Shown here: piece after piece, positions 33,601 through 42,452 of the stretch
Numbering within the stretch: the first letter of the stretch is position 1
Layout of the letters: every line of letters begins with the position of its first letter
Assembly (NCBI RefSeq): GCF_004135735.1
Contig: NZ_CP012670.1
Location: 1,674,001-1,738,000, forward strand
Reading direction: 5' to 3'
DNA from: Sorangium cellulosum
Lineage (GTDB): Bacteria > Myxococcota_A > Polyangia > Polyangiales > Polyangiaceae
DNA: 64,000 nucleotides
The notes under the pieces: generated by a model
The model's input: only the letters and a program-made list of their open reading frames with translations
Told to the model about the DNA's origin: nothing
Databases searched by the model: none
Made by a program: the position numbers and the translations under genes

Positions 33601-35534
33601 GCGGCCACGAGCGTCCGCGCCGCGGGCGCGGCCGCGCAGGCGGCGTCCGCCGCGCGCACCCACGCGCGCGGCGCCCACTCGAACATCGGCTCGGCGTCGA
33701 CGAGCGCCCGCCGCGCCGCCTCGGGGTCGCCCGCGAGGGCGAGCGCGCGCGCCCTGTCCGCCGCGCGCTCGCTGCGGAGCGCGGGGGCGAGCCGCGCCTC
33801 GTCGGCGCCGCCCGGGCGATCCGCGACGGCGCGCGCGATCGCGCGCACGACGCCCGGATCGAGCGCGGCGAGCAGCGCCCTCGCTTGCCCCGGCTGGCCC
33901 AGGCGGAACCCCTCGGCGTCGAGCCGGGCGAGCCCCGCGGCCTCGAGCGCCTCGAGCGCCGGCCGCGCCACGCCGAGCGCCGCCGCGTCGCCGGGCGACA
34001 GCCGGTCCGCGACGGCGAGCGCCGCGAGGGCGCGCGCCTCGTCGCCGCCGAGCGCGGCCACGCGCCGGCGGAGGAGCTCCGGGGCGCCCGTCGTGCGCTC
34101 GAACCGGTCGAGCTCCGCCTCGCTCACCCGGCGCTGGGCGAGCGCCGTGCAGAGCTCCTTCAGCGCCCGCGGGCGGCCCCCGCTCGCCCGCAGGAGGTCG
34201 CTCGCGCGCGCCGCCGTGGCCAGCGGCGCCGTCCAGACCCGGACCGCGGCCTCGCCGAGCGGCTCGAGCGGCAGCGCGACGACCGCCTCGCCGGCCACGT
34301 CGAGCGGCTCGGCGGAGGCGATGAGCCAGAGGATCGCGTCGGTCGGCTCGGTCGCCCGCACGAGCGCCTCGAGCAGCGCCCGGTCGCGCGCGCCGAGCCG
34401 CCCGGCGTCGTCGATCGCGAGGACGCGCGGCCGCGCCTCGTCGCCGAGCGCCCCGCGCGGCCGCGCGAGCTCGCCGCGGGCGTCGAGCAGCGCGAAGGCG
34501 CCCGCGGCGAGCGCGCCTCGGCCGAGCGCGCGGCCGAGCAGCGCGCGCAGCGGATCGGCGCCGCGCGGCGCGCCCTCGACGACCGGCGCGCGGAGCTGCG
34601 CGCGCCACGTGAGCTCGCGGAAGAGGCGCGACTTGCCGATGCCCTCCTCGCCGGTGATCACCACCGCGCGCGGCCCGCGCTCGCCCCGGAGCAGCGCCTC
34701 GAGCGCCGCGCCGAACGCCTGGACCTCGCGCTCCCGGCCGACGATCTCGCCCGGCTCGCTCACGACCGCGGGCGCGCGCCGCGGCAGGCCGAAGGCGGAG
34801 AGCGCCTCCAGGACCTCGTCGACGCACGACGGCCGGCTCGCCGGGGCGGGGGCGGTGAGCCGCTCGGCGAGCCGCTGCGCGGCGGCGGGCGGGGCCCCGG
34901 CGAGGAGCGGGAACAGCGCCTCGAGCGTCCGCCCCACGGCGAAGAGATCGGAGCGCGCGCTCGGCGGGGCGCCCTCGCGGAGCTCGGGCGCGAGGAACCG
35001 CGCCGTGCCCGAGAGGTCCCCCGCCTCGGCCGACGCGGGCGCGCCCCGCACCCTCCGGGCCGCGCTGAGATCGATGAGCACGCCCGAGCCGTCGTCGCGC
35101 ACGAGGACGTTCTCCGGCTTCACGTCGCCGTGGACGATGCCGGCGCCGTGGAGCCAGCCGAGCGCGTCGAGCGCGTCGAGCAGCACGGGCAGGGTCGCGC
35201 GGAACGAGCGGCCCCGCGCGTGCTCGGCGAGCGTCCGGCCGCGGATGAGCTCCGCCGTGGTGTACGTCAGCGGCGCGCCGCCGTGCGTGGTCCGGGCGAA
35301 GTCGTACGCGCGGCAGAGGCGCGGGTGGGCGCAGCCCGTGAGCAGCGAGAACTCGCGCCGGAACGCCTCGATGGCGCCCGCCGCGTCGAGGCGCAGCGCC
35401 TTCAGCGCGACATCGCGGTCGAAGAGGCGATCGCGCGCCTCGAAGACGGCGCCGAGCCCGCCGCGCCCGAGCGGCCGCACGACGTGGTAGCGGCCGTCGA
35501 CCTCGGCCCCTGGCGCAATGCCGTGCTGTACCAT
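30622..35534 (-). CDS. Ser/Thr kinase - ATPase - TPR - GAF - sigma-54 activator, frameshifted
   Basis: From ATG 35532-35534 ([19 protein letters not shown]) the product has a protein kinase domain ([28 protein letters not shown] in place of HRD, DLS in place of DFG), an AAA/NACHT-like ATPase ([15 protein letters not shown]), TPR-like helices, GAF, and a sigma-54 interaction domain ([32 protein letters not shown]). It ends with a Fis-type helix-turn-helix ([20 protein letters not shown]). It would be about 1,637 residues, but the frame breaks at an 18-bp repeat (33245-33315) whose second copy has 17 bases. As read, the first part ends after 810 codons at 33102. This is a true phase switch, an early pseudogene or a sequencing error. 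Confidence 0.8.
33245..33315. repeat. 18-bp tandem repeat with a one-base contraction
   Basis: Four units of GCGCCGCCGTCGCCCGCG lie head to tail: 33245-33262, 33263-33279, 33280-33297 and 33298-33315. The second is 17 bases long because it lacks one C. On the coding strand each full unit gives six residues (AGDGGA). The missing base moves translation into another frame exactly between the kinase/ATPase part and the TPR/GAF/sigma-54 part. Confidence 0.92.
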
Positions 35535-35563
35535 CGGTACAAACTGGAACAGAGTGGTACAAA
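35527..35563. promoter_or_regulatory. GGTACA operator-like sites at the activator start
   Basis: TGTACC-ATC-GGTACA at 35527-35541 is a perfect palindrome covering the start codon of the kinase/activator gene. GGTACAAA occurs at 35536-35543 and again at 35556-35563, exactly 20 bases apart, which is two helical turns. The pattern is that of a cooperative repressor or activator site, possibly autoregulatory. Confidence 0.5.
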
Positions 35564-35602
35564 AAAGCGACCGAAAGTCGCCAGGGATCCGGGCGACCGG
35601 GC

Positions 35603-35618
35603 TGGCACGGCTGTTGAA
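35603..35618 (+). promoter_or_regulatory. Sigma-54-like promoter for the divergent lipoprotein
   Basis: TGGCACGGCTGTTGAA matches the sigma-54 form TGGCACG-N4-TTGC with one deviation, A for C in the -12 element. It lies 25 bases before the lipoprotein ATG at 35643 and next to the divergent sigma-54 activator gene. The -12 mismatch lowers confidence. Confidence 0.45.
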
Positions 35619-35642
35619 CGGCATGGCAGCGTGGGCAGCGAG

Positions 35643-36338
35643 ATGCGCCGGATCGCGGTTCTTCTGATGGCTTGCGTCGCCGGGTGCGGGGTGAACCCCG
35701 TCCCCGAGCCGCCCGCCGCGCCGGCGCTCGTCGGCGAGGTGAGCGGCGCGTACTGCGACGCGTGCGACGACCCCGTGATCGATCTCGCCGGCGGGCCGGG
35801 GAGCGCGAGGAACGCCGACGCGGTCTGGGCGGTGAACCTCGACGGCACCGCGCCGCCCGCGGTCGCGGAGGTCGGCGCCGACGGGAGCTTCGTCCTCTCG
35901 CTGGAGGCGTCCCCGGGCGACGAGGTCCGCCTGCAGGCGCGGCGCGGCGAGCGCCGCTCTGAGCCGGTGGATCGGGTCGTGGCGGTCGGCATCCTCGAGA
36001 GCGCGCCGCGCCCGCTCGCCGACTGCCTCCGCGTCGCGCCGGAGCTCGCCCTCCCCGACACGGCGGTCGGGGAGGCGTCCACGGGCGTGCTCCGGATCGA
36101 GCACGGCTGCGGCGCCCCGCTCGCGATCGACGCCATCGCGCTCCGCGCGCCGGCCGAGGAGCTCGTCGTCCAGGGGACGCCGGCCCCCGTGGTCGTCGAG
36201 CCCGGGGAGCCCCTCGAGGTCCTCGTGACGTTCCGGCCGCGCGCGTCCGGCGCGCGCGAGGAGGTGCTGCTCCTCGAGGTGTCCTCGCCCGCGGCCACCC
36301 GGCGCGCGGTGACGCTCTTCGGGCGCGGCGTGCCCTGA
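35643..36338 (+). CDS. Lipoprotein with C-terminal ASH/DUF1573-like domain
   Basis: The 231-residue protein begins [20 protein letters not shown] (lipobox VAGC). Residues about 30-120 look like a small carboxypeptidase-regulatory-type beta domain ([39 protein letters not shown]). Residues about 130-231 match an ASH/choice-of-anchor-D-like Ig fold ([28 protein letters not shown] ... [23 protein letters not shown]). It is divergent from the kinase/sigma-54 activator and probably under its control. Function unknown, probably on the cell surface. Confidence 0.78.
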   Translation: MRRIAVLLMACVAGCGVNPVPEPPAAPALVGEVSGAYCDACDDPVIDLAGGPGSARNADAVWAVNLDGTAPPAVAEVGADGSFVLSLEASPGDEVRLQARRGERRSEPVDRVVAVGILESAPRPLADCLRVAPELALPDTAVGEASTGVLRIEHGCGAPLAIDAIALRAPAEELVVQGTPAPVVVEPGEPLEVLVTFRPRASGAREEVLLLEVSSPAATRRAVTLFGRGVP

Positions 36339-36431
36339 GGCGATGAAGGCTCACACGCCCTCCCTGGCGGCCCTGCGCGGGCCTCCGGGCGGAGGCGCGT
36401 TCTCACCAGGCAACCCTCTTGCGACAAGGAC

Positions 36432-36983
36432 ATGGAGACGAACATGCGATCTCATGCGTTGTGGTTCCTTTCGGCGTCTGCGATCCTGGGGCAGCTCGGG
36501 TGTGAGCCCGACGTGACCGGCGGGGCCTGCCCGGATCCGGGCGACCCGGAGGTGCACTATCTCTCTCGCGATCCCTCGTACTGCGCCCGGATCGACTTCG
36601 ATTGCCCGCCGTCGCAGGAGCTCTTCTCGGGGGAGTGCGGCTGCGGCTGCGTCGGCCCCGAGGCGCCGGCCTGTCCGGACCCGAGCGGCCCGGGCGTTCA
36701 TTACGTGTCGCGCGATCCGGAGGAGTGTCACCTCATCGACTTCATGTGCTCTCCCGGAGAGGAGCAGTTCTCGAACGCGTGCGGCTGCGGCTGCATAGCC
36801 CCCGAGCCCGAGCCCTGCCCGGACGCGAGCGACCCGGCGGTGCATTACGTGTCGCGCGATCCGAGGGAGTGCGAGCTCGTCGATTTCGCCTGCTCCCCGC
36901 CAGAGGTGCAGTTCTCGAACGCGTGCGGCTGCGGCTGCATCGCCCCGGAGCTCCCCGTCGGGTCCACCCGTCAAGGCGGGTGA
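36432..36983 (+). CDS. Lipoprotein with three six-cysteine modules
   Basis: The 183-residue product (ATG 36432 or 36444) has a signal peptide and lipobox (GQLGC). Three 48-residue modules follow, each patterned CPDP..P.VHYVSRDP..C..IDF.C.P..E.FSN.CGCGC. Six Cys per module suggest compact disulfide-bonded units or metal-binding knots. The repeats are most similar between modules two and three, a sign of recent duplication. The function is unknown; the architecture fits an outer-surface protein. Confidence 0.75.
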   Translation: METNMRSHALWFLSASAILGQLGCEPDVTGGACPDPGDPEVHYLSRDPSYCARIDFDCPPSQELFSGECGCGCVGPEAPACPDPSGPGVHYVSRDPEECHLIDFMCSPGEEQFSNACGCGCIAPEPEPCPDASDPAVHYVSRDPRECELVDFACSPPEVQFSNACGCGCIAPELPVGSTRQGG

Positions 36984-37273
36984 TCGCGCCCGCGGTTCGC
37001 CGCCCTCCGGGGGCGCTCGCGCGGCGGCCCGGCGTGCTCTGCCGGGAGAGCCCGTGGAGCCCTGACGCCCCCGCCGCCCTCCCTGCGCGGGATTCCCCAC
37101 AACCCGCTTGCTTGTTCACATGCGCGCACCCGACACGCGCGCCCCCGGGCGGCCTCGCGCTCGCGCGCACGCCGGGTCGAGCGGTCCTCGTCGCAGGTGG
37201 TCAATTTGTCTCGTTGGTCTCTCGGGGTCGGTGATAGGCTCGCCTGCGGGGTGCGGGGGAGGACGCGACCTGG

Positions 37274-39406
37274 ATGACGAAGAGGCATGTCGACCAGCGC
37301 CCATCGAGCGTGATCGGGGTTGCGGCGGTCTTCATCGACAACTCCTTCAACTCCACGGCGTTCGCCGGCATGCACCGCGCGGCGCGGGAGCGCGGTTACC
37401 AGAGCTTCTTCATCCATGGTTCGCCCCGGGCCGCCGCGCAGCGCGCGGTGGGGGTCCGCCGGGCGGCCGGCTGGGTCGTGATGTACACCACCGATGGCCT
37501 GGAGGAGCTCGTGTCCGACACGACGCCGGCTGTGCTCTTCTGTGCGCCCCCGCTCGGGTCGCGTTACCCGGTGGTCCGGGCCGAGAACCACGGCTCGATT
37601 CATCAGCTCGTCGAGCACCTCGTCCGCCTCGGCCGGCGTCGGATAGCGTACATCGGCAAATCGAATTCGGATGATTTCGTCGAGCGGGGCAGGTCGTTCG
37701 AGGAGGCGCTCCGCGCGCGCTCGCTCGCGGCCGATCTCAACCTGCTCTCCAGCTTCGACGAGTGCACGATCTCGTACACCGAGCAGCGCTTCAGGATGTT
37801 CCTCGAGCGCGACGGCAAGTTCTGCGACGCGCTCGTGGCGGGCAACGACGAGATGGCGATCGGCGCCATCCACGCGATCCAGGCGTGCGGCTACCGCGTG
37901 CCCGAGGACATCGCCGTGGTGGGGTTCGATGACATCACCGCCGCCCAGCACTGCGATCCTCCGCTGACCACGATGCGGCAGAACCCCGAGCTCCTCGGGC
38001 GCCTGGCCGTCGAGCGGCTCATCGACCGGATCGAGGGCCGCCCCCTGGAGCAGCTCGTGACCCGCGTCCCTGCGGAGCTGGTGCTGCGGCGCTCCTGCGG
38101 CGGCGGCGCGTGCGAGCCTGCGCTGCCGGCGCCGGAGCGCGTCGCGGCGACGGGCGACTGGCAGCGAGACCTGGTGCTTCAGCTGAACGCCCTGCTCGCC
38201 GGGGAGGCGCGGGCGCCGGGCGACCACGCGCCCCTCGTCTGGCCCGAGGCCTGGGAGATCGTGCGGGGTCTCGACGCGGCGCTCTCCGGAGCGGAGCTGC
38301 CGGGCGTCGGCGCGCTCGATCGCGCGTTCGGCGCCGCGGTCGCGTACAGCGACAGGATCGAGGTCCTCCTCGCGCTGGTGCGGCAGGTCGAGCGGACGGC
38401 CGCGCGCCAGCTCGCCGGCGCCCCGGCGAAGGACGCCGCGCTCCGGGTGGAGACCTTCGTCGAGCGGGCGCGCCTCTCGCAGCAGCGGGCGCTCGCGGCG
38501 TGGGAGCGCCGCAGCGTGGAGAGCCTCGAGCGGCTGGTCCGCGCCAACATGGATACGAGCATGCTCCTCGCCTCGAAGGAGGTGTGGCTCGGCGATCGCC
38601 TGGCGTGGCTGCGCCACACCGCCGTGCGCGTGGCGTGCCTCGCGCTGTGGGCGGCGGACCCGGGGCCGGACGGGCCCGAGCTCGTCGTCGACAGCGTGCG
38701 CGCCCACGAGCCGGGCCTGGAGCCGCTCGTCGGGGTCCGGGTCCCGGCGGGCGCCTTCCCGCCGCCCGAGCTGATCGAGGCGGCCTCGCCGGACCAGCCG
38801 AGCGGCTATCTCATGCTGATCCCGATCGTGAACGCGCGGCGCGACTGGGGGACGCTGGTGCTCGGCGGGCTGTACGCCGAGAGCTTCGTGGACAACCTCC
38901 AGCCGCTGACCATGTGGGTGCGGCTGCTCACGGCGGCGTTCGAGCGCTACGAGCTGGAGGCCGCGGTGCACGCGGAGCGCGACATGCTGGCGGCGGCCTA
39001 CGACCGCGAGCTGGCGCTGTCGAGCACGGTGCGGGAGCTGGGGTGTCCTGTCATCCCGCTGCTCCCGGGCGTGCTGCTCATCTCGCTGGTCGGCGCGATC
39101 GACGCGGCGCGGGCCGAGCAGATCCTGGAGGCGGTGCTCGCGGGCGTCGCGCGGGAGGGGGCCCGGTGGGTGCTGATCGACGTGACCGGCGTGCCGCTCG
39201 TCGACGCGGAGATCGCGGCGTCGCTCTTGCGGACGGCGCAGGCGACGCGGCTGCTCGGCGCGCGCGTGAGCCTCGTGGGCGTGGGGGCCAGGATGGCGCA
39301 GCGCATGGTCGACCTCGGGATCGATCTGCACGGCGTCTCGATCTTCCAGTCGCTGGCCGCCGCGATCAGCAAGCTCATGCCGCCCGCGCGGCCGCCCCCG
39401 GCGTGA
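37274..39406 (+). CDS. LacI-type sensor / GAF-like / STAS fusion protein (second copy)
   Basis: The 710-residue paralogue of the protein at 19529-21661 begins MTKRHVDQRPSSVIGVAAVF and has no helix-turn-helix. The sensor part (about 10-275) shows FAGMHRAARERGYQSFFIHG, VRLGRRRIAYIGKSNSDDF and GYRVPEDIAVVGFDDITAAQ. A helical/GAF-like middle, a coiled coil and an RsbR-type STAS domain (about 595-700: VLLISLVGAIDAARAEQILE, VLIDVTGVPLVDAEIAASLL) follow. Again Ala replaces the usual phospho-Thr. The first third of the sensor is shorter and more diverged than in the first copy, suggesting a different ligand. The 290 bases upstream show no gene. Confidence 0.85.
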   Translation: MTKRHVDQRPSSVIGVAAVFIDNSFNSTAFAGMHRAARERGYQSFFIHGSPRAAAQRAVGVRRAAGWVVMYTTDGLEELVSDTTPAVLFCAPPLGSRYPVVRAENHGSIHQLVEHLVRLGRRRIAYIGKSNSDDFVERGRSFEEALRARSLAADLNLLSSFDECTISYTEQRFRMFLERDGKFCDALVAGNDEMAIGAIHAIQACGYRVPEDIAVVGFDDITAAQHCDPPLTTMRQNPELLGRLAVERLIDRIEGRPLEQLVTRVPAELVLRRSCGGGACEPALPAPERVAATGDWQRDLVLQLNALLAGEARAPGDHAPLVWPEAWEIVRGLDAALSGAELPGVGALDRAFGAAVAYSDRIEVLLALVRQVERTAARQLAGAPAKDAALRVETFVERARLSQQRALAAWERRSVESLERLVRANMDTSMLLASKEVWLGDRLAWLRHTAVRVACLALWAADPGPDGPELVVDSVRAHEPGLEPLVGVRVPAGAFPPPELIEAASPDQPSGYLMLIPIVNARRDWGTLVLGGLYAESFVDNLQPLTMWVRLLTAAFERYELEAAVHAERDMLAAAYDRELALSSTVRELGCPVIPLLPGVLLISLVGAIDAARAEQILEAVLAGVAREGARWVLIDVTGVPLVDAEIAASLLRTAQATRLLGARVSLVGVGARMAQRMVDLGIDLHGVSIFQSLAAAISKLMPPARPPPA

Positions 39407-39415
39407 CCGCTCGCT

Positions 39416-40723
39416 CTAGAGGGTGAGCTTGGCGGCGGCGCGCGCGGCGGCCTCGGTGAGCCGACGCATGTAGTCCCAGTTGAGCCGATCGACCTTGTCG
39501 CAGCTCCTGTGGTAGCAGGGGTTGCTGTCGTCGCCGAAGAAGTTCTGCGAGATGGCGACGGCGGGCACGCCGTAGCGCCAGAACGGCGCGTGGTCGCTGC
39601 GGTTCGTGCACGCGTCCACCCGGGTCAGGCGCAGCTCGGCGCGCGCCGCCGCCGACTCGACGAGGGCGGCCAGGTCGGCGGACGTGTTCTCGTCGCAGTG
39701 GATGACGTGGTACTTCCCGTCGTCGTTCGAGTCGTAGGCGGTCATCTCCAGGTCGAGGACGCCGACGATCTGCTCCAGCTCTCCTGTCCTGTCGAGCGCG
39801 CGCGCGTAGGCGCTCGAGCCGACGAGGCCGGCCTCCTCTTGATCGAAGGCCACGACGCGGAGCCCGACGCGGAGCTTCGCGTCCTTCAGCGCGCGGGCGA
39901 TCGCGAGCGACGAGACGACCCCGGAGCCGTCGTCGTCGGCGCCAGCGTTGCTGACCGTGTCGTAGTGGGCCGAGATGATGAGGACGCGCGACGGGTCGGC
40001 GCCGGCCTTCTCGGCGGTGAGGTTGACGCCCTGTCGGAAGCCGCTGTTATAGGGGTGCTCCTCGACGGTGAACCCCATCCCCTCGTAGTGCTGGCGCATC
40101 CAGGCGCGGGCGAGGGAGCGCCCGCTCGCGGAGCCGCGCTCCCGGAGGGTGGCGGTGCGGCCGTTGACGGTCACGGGCGTGGCGCCGGAGAGCTCCTTGA
40201 GGCGCGCCTCGAGGTACCTTTGATCGATGGTGATGTCGGCGAGCTCCTCCTCCGTGCCGCCCTCGCTCAGCGCGAGCGCGCCCTGCCCGAGGGCCGCGCG
40301 CGGCGCGGCCACCTCGCGCTCGGCGATCGGCTCCGCGTAATAGCGGTGCGAGCCGAGCCAGTCGTGCGCGTCATGGCCCGTGGGGATGGCGACGACGGCG
40401 AACCCGCCGACGCGCGCGCGCTCCCCGGGGAGCGCCGCGTCGGGCAGCGGCCCCTCGACGAGGTGCAGCGAGGCGCCGCGCTCCTCCTTGAGCGTCGCGC
40501 TCTGCCAGGCGTGCTCGACGGGCGCGCGGGTCGCGACGAGCTGGCCATCCGGTGTGGCGAGCCGGTTCAGAAACGCGGCCACCGTGTCCTTGCGCACGAG
40601 CGAGACATGAAGTTGCCCGGTCTCCGGCGCGTCCTGCTCCCCGGTGGCGCAAGAGGCCGAGCCCAGCGCGAGGACGGCACACCCCGCGACGACAGCGATG
40701 GAACGATGAAGGCGTGCAGCCAT
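39416..40723 (-). CDS. Secreted M28-family zinc metallopeptidase (lipoprotein)
   Basis: The 435-residue protein begins MAARLHRSIAVVAGCAVLAL with a signal peptide and a likely lipobox (ASCATG). The C-terminal half is the M28 core with zinc ligands and catalytic residues in order: ISAHYDT (His, Asp), NAGADDDGSG (bridging Asp), FDQEEAGLVGS (Glu-Glu), VLDLEMTAYDSN (Asp) and YHRSCD (His). It should remove N-terminal amino acids from peptides outside the cytoplasm. The N-terminal 160 residues are a separate, unrecognised domain (VSLVRKDTVAAFLNRL). ATG 40721-40723 gives the cleanest signal peptide. Confidence 0.88.
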   Translation of the reverse strand: MAARLHRSIAVVAGCAVLALGSASCATGEQDAPETGQLHVSLVRKDTVAAFLNRLATPDGQLVATRAPVEHAWQSATLKEERGASLHLVEGPLPDAALPGERARVGGFAVVAIPTGHDAHDWLGSHRYYAEPIAEREVAAPRAALGQGALALSEGGTEEELADITIDQRYLEARLKELSGATPVTVNGRTATLRERGSASGRSLARAWMRQHYEGMGFTVEEHPYNSGFRQGVNLTAEKAGADPSRVLIISAHYDTVSNAGADDDGSGVVSSLAIARALKDAKLRVGLRVVAFDQEEAGLVGSSAYARALDRTGELEQIVGVLDLEMTAYDSNDDGKYHVIHCDENTSADLAALVESAAARAELRLTRVDACTNRSDHAPFWRYGVPAVAISQNFFGDDSNPCYHRSCDKVDRLNWDYMRRLTEAAARAAAKLTL

Positions 40724-40924
40724 GACGTCCTCCCTTTTGCGCCACCCTACGGATCTCACCTGGAGAATCCAAGGATTATCTCCTCCATGAGCCCGGCGGC
40801 GGCGCCGATCGTCTCGAGTGCATGGCGGGACACAAAAGGGTTGTGCTGGAGGTGGTGAGTCACGGCCCAGCCCGTCAGGCTGGATGTCGAGCGCTCGCCC
40901 GGCCGGGGGCTCGGCGTCTGCTGG

Positions 40925-42367
40925 TCAGTCGGCGCCCGCCGCGCCTGCCGCGGGCGCCTCCGCCCTGCCGTCGCGCAGGGCGAGCTGCCCGACCCGACAG
41001 GTGTCGATGGCCGACGCGAGGATGCGCATCGACTCCTGGGGCGCGTGGAAGCCCGACGAGTTCTCGGCCTCCGCGAAGTCGAGGAAGAACTGGCACTTTC
41101 GCTGGGCCGCGCGCGCCGCCGCGAGCGCCTCGTCGGGCGCCCCCGCCTCCTTCGCCCGCCGGAGCTCGCCGATCAGCGCGGTCACCGCGTCGAGCGCCCG
41201 GTCGCGCGCCTCGAGGTGGCGCTCCTGGATGGTCTCCACGCGCTGCCGGAGCTCGTCCTCGGGCCACCTGTGGCACGTCTGGCACGCGCGGTTGACGTTG
41301 AGGAGCGGGCTCTGGACGTGGTGATTGGTCACCTTGGTCGCGCCCACCCGCTCGTACGGCATGTGGCAGTCCGCGCAGGCGACGCCGGAGCGGGCGTGGA
41401 TACCCTGGTTCCACATCTCGAACTCCGGGTGCTGCGCCTTCAGCACCTTCGCGCCCGACTCCGCGTGCGTCCAGTCCGCGTGGCCCGTCTCCTCGTAATA
41501 AGCGTAGATCTCGTCGACCCGGAGCCCCTTCGACCACGGGTACACGAGGCGCTTCTCGGGACCCTTGAAGTAGTACTCCACGTGGCACTGGCCGCAGACG
41601 TACGAGCGCATCTCCTGGCGCGTGGCCATCGTGTTGACGTCGTAGTCCCGCTCCCCCATCGACGCCTTCAGCGCGCGGATCCCCTCGATGAACCCGGGCC
41701 GCGTCACCCGGAGCTGCATCGACTGCGGATCGTGGCAGTCGATGCACGAGACGGGGTGCGTCACGTGCTTGCGCGCCTCGGGGTAAGGCATCTGGTTCAT
41801 GAGCTCCCACCCGCGGATGAGGTCGCCGCCGCCGAGCTTCTTGTACGGCACGTACACGGACGCGTGGCAGTGGACGCACGTGCCCGGCTGCGCCGACACG
41901 AGCTGCCGCTCCGTGTACACCTGGTCCTCGAGCATGTACGCGTGCCCGCGCTCCTCGCGGAAGTCGTGCGCGAAGGCGTAGCCGGCCCACAGGGTCTTGA
42001 GCCGCCCGTCCTCCTCGAGCTTCGACTGCGCGACGACGCTGCGCGGGTCGGCCTGCGTGGGCGTGCGGGGCACCGCCTCGCTCCCGCCGAAGCGCGTGCG
42101 CTTCTGGTCGACCGTGCGCCGGTAGCTGTCGTACTGGATGGGGAAGTTCTTCCCCCAGATCGCCGGGTCCTCGGTCATGTCGTCGAGCTCGACGACGCGG
42201 TAGAACGGGTTCTTCGCCTCCTGCTTGTGCTCGAAGATGTTGACGAGCAGCGCGGCGACCCCGACGGTCGCGACCGCCGTGCCGATCGTGATGAGCGGCA
42301 GGAAGCGCCGGAGCCCCGCGAACCGCGCGCCCCTGGCCTTCGATCCTTCGTCCTTCAGCTCGGTCAT
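40925..42367 (-). CDS. nrfA: Cytochrome c nitrite reductase, catalytic subunit
   Basis: The 480-residue pentaheme protein has an N-terminal membrane anchor (about 23-43), then heme sites CVHCH (164), CIDCH (208), CGQCH (258), CADCH (331) and CQTCH (362). It reduces nitrite to ammonium with six electrons in the periplasm. The first heme motif is CxxCH, where E. coli NrfA has CxxCK; CxxCH NrfA proteins are known from other lineages. A conserved Tyr follows heme 3 (CHVEYYF). It is second in an nrfHA operon, behind three tandem hairpins, and probably under the sigma-54 promoter before nrfH. Confidence 0.93.
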   Translation of the reverse strand: MTELKDEGSKARGARFAGLRRFLPLITIGTAVATVGVAALLVNIFEHKQEAKNPFYRVVELDDMTEDPAIWGKNFPIQYDSYRRTVDQKRTRFGGSEAVPRTPTQADPRSVVAQSKLEEDGRLKTLWAGYAFAHDFREERGHAYMLEDQVYTERQLVSAQPGTCVHCHASVYVPYKKLGGGDLIRGWELMNQMPYPEARKHVTHPVSCIDCHDPQSMQLRVTRPGFIEGIRALKASMGERDYDVNTMATRQEMRSYVCGQCHVEYYFKGPEKRLVYPWSKGLRVDEIYAYYEETGHADWTHAESGAKVLKAQHPEFEMWNQGIHARSGVACADCHMPYERVGATKVTNHHVQSPLLNVNRACQTCHRWPEDELRQRVETIQERHLEARDRALDAVTALIGELRRAKEAGAPDEALAAARAAQRKCQFFLDFAEAENSSGFHAPQESMRILASAIDTCRVGQLALRDGRAEAPAAGAAGAD

Positions 42368-42374
42368 CGTCTCC

Positions 42375-42452
42375 GTTCTCCGCGCGCCGAGCGCGCCTCA
42401 GTTCTCCGCGCGCCGAGCGCGCCTCAGTTCTCCGCGCGCCGAGCGCGCCTCA
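42375..42452. repeat. Three tandem 26-bp hairpin repeats between nrfH and nrfA
   Basis: GTTCTCCGCGCGCCGAGCGC plus GCCTCA is repeated perfectly at 42375-42400, 42401-42426 and 42427-42452. On the coding strand each unit contains GCGCGC-TCG-GCGCGC, a self-pairing stem, and the nrfH TGA stop lies in the first unit. The row of hairpins probably sets the nrfH:nrfA ratio by attenuation or by protecting mRNA ends. Confidence 0.85.

Noticed and set aside
31307..36338. Long plus-strand frames opposite the kinase/sigma-54 activator
   Set aside because: They contain no domain and are Arg/Ser/Ala-rich. Only the last part (35643-36338), beyond the activator, is a real lipoprotein gene.
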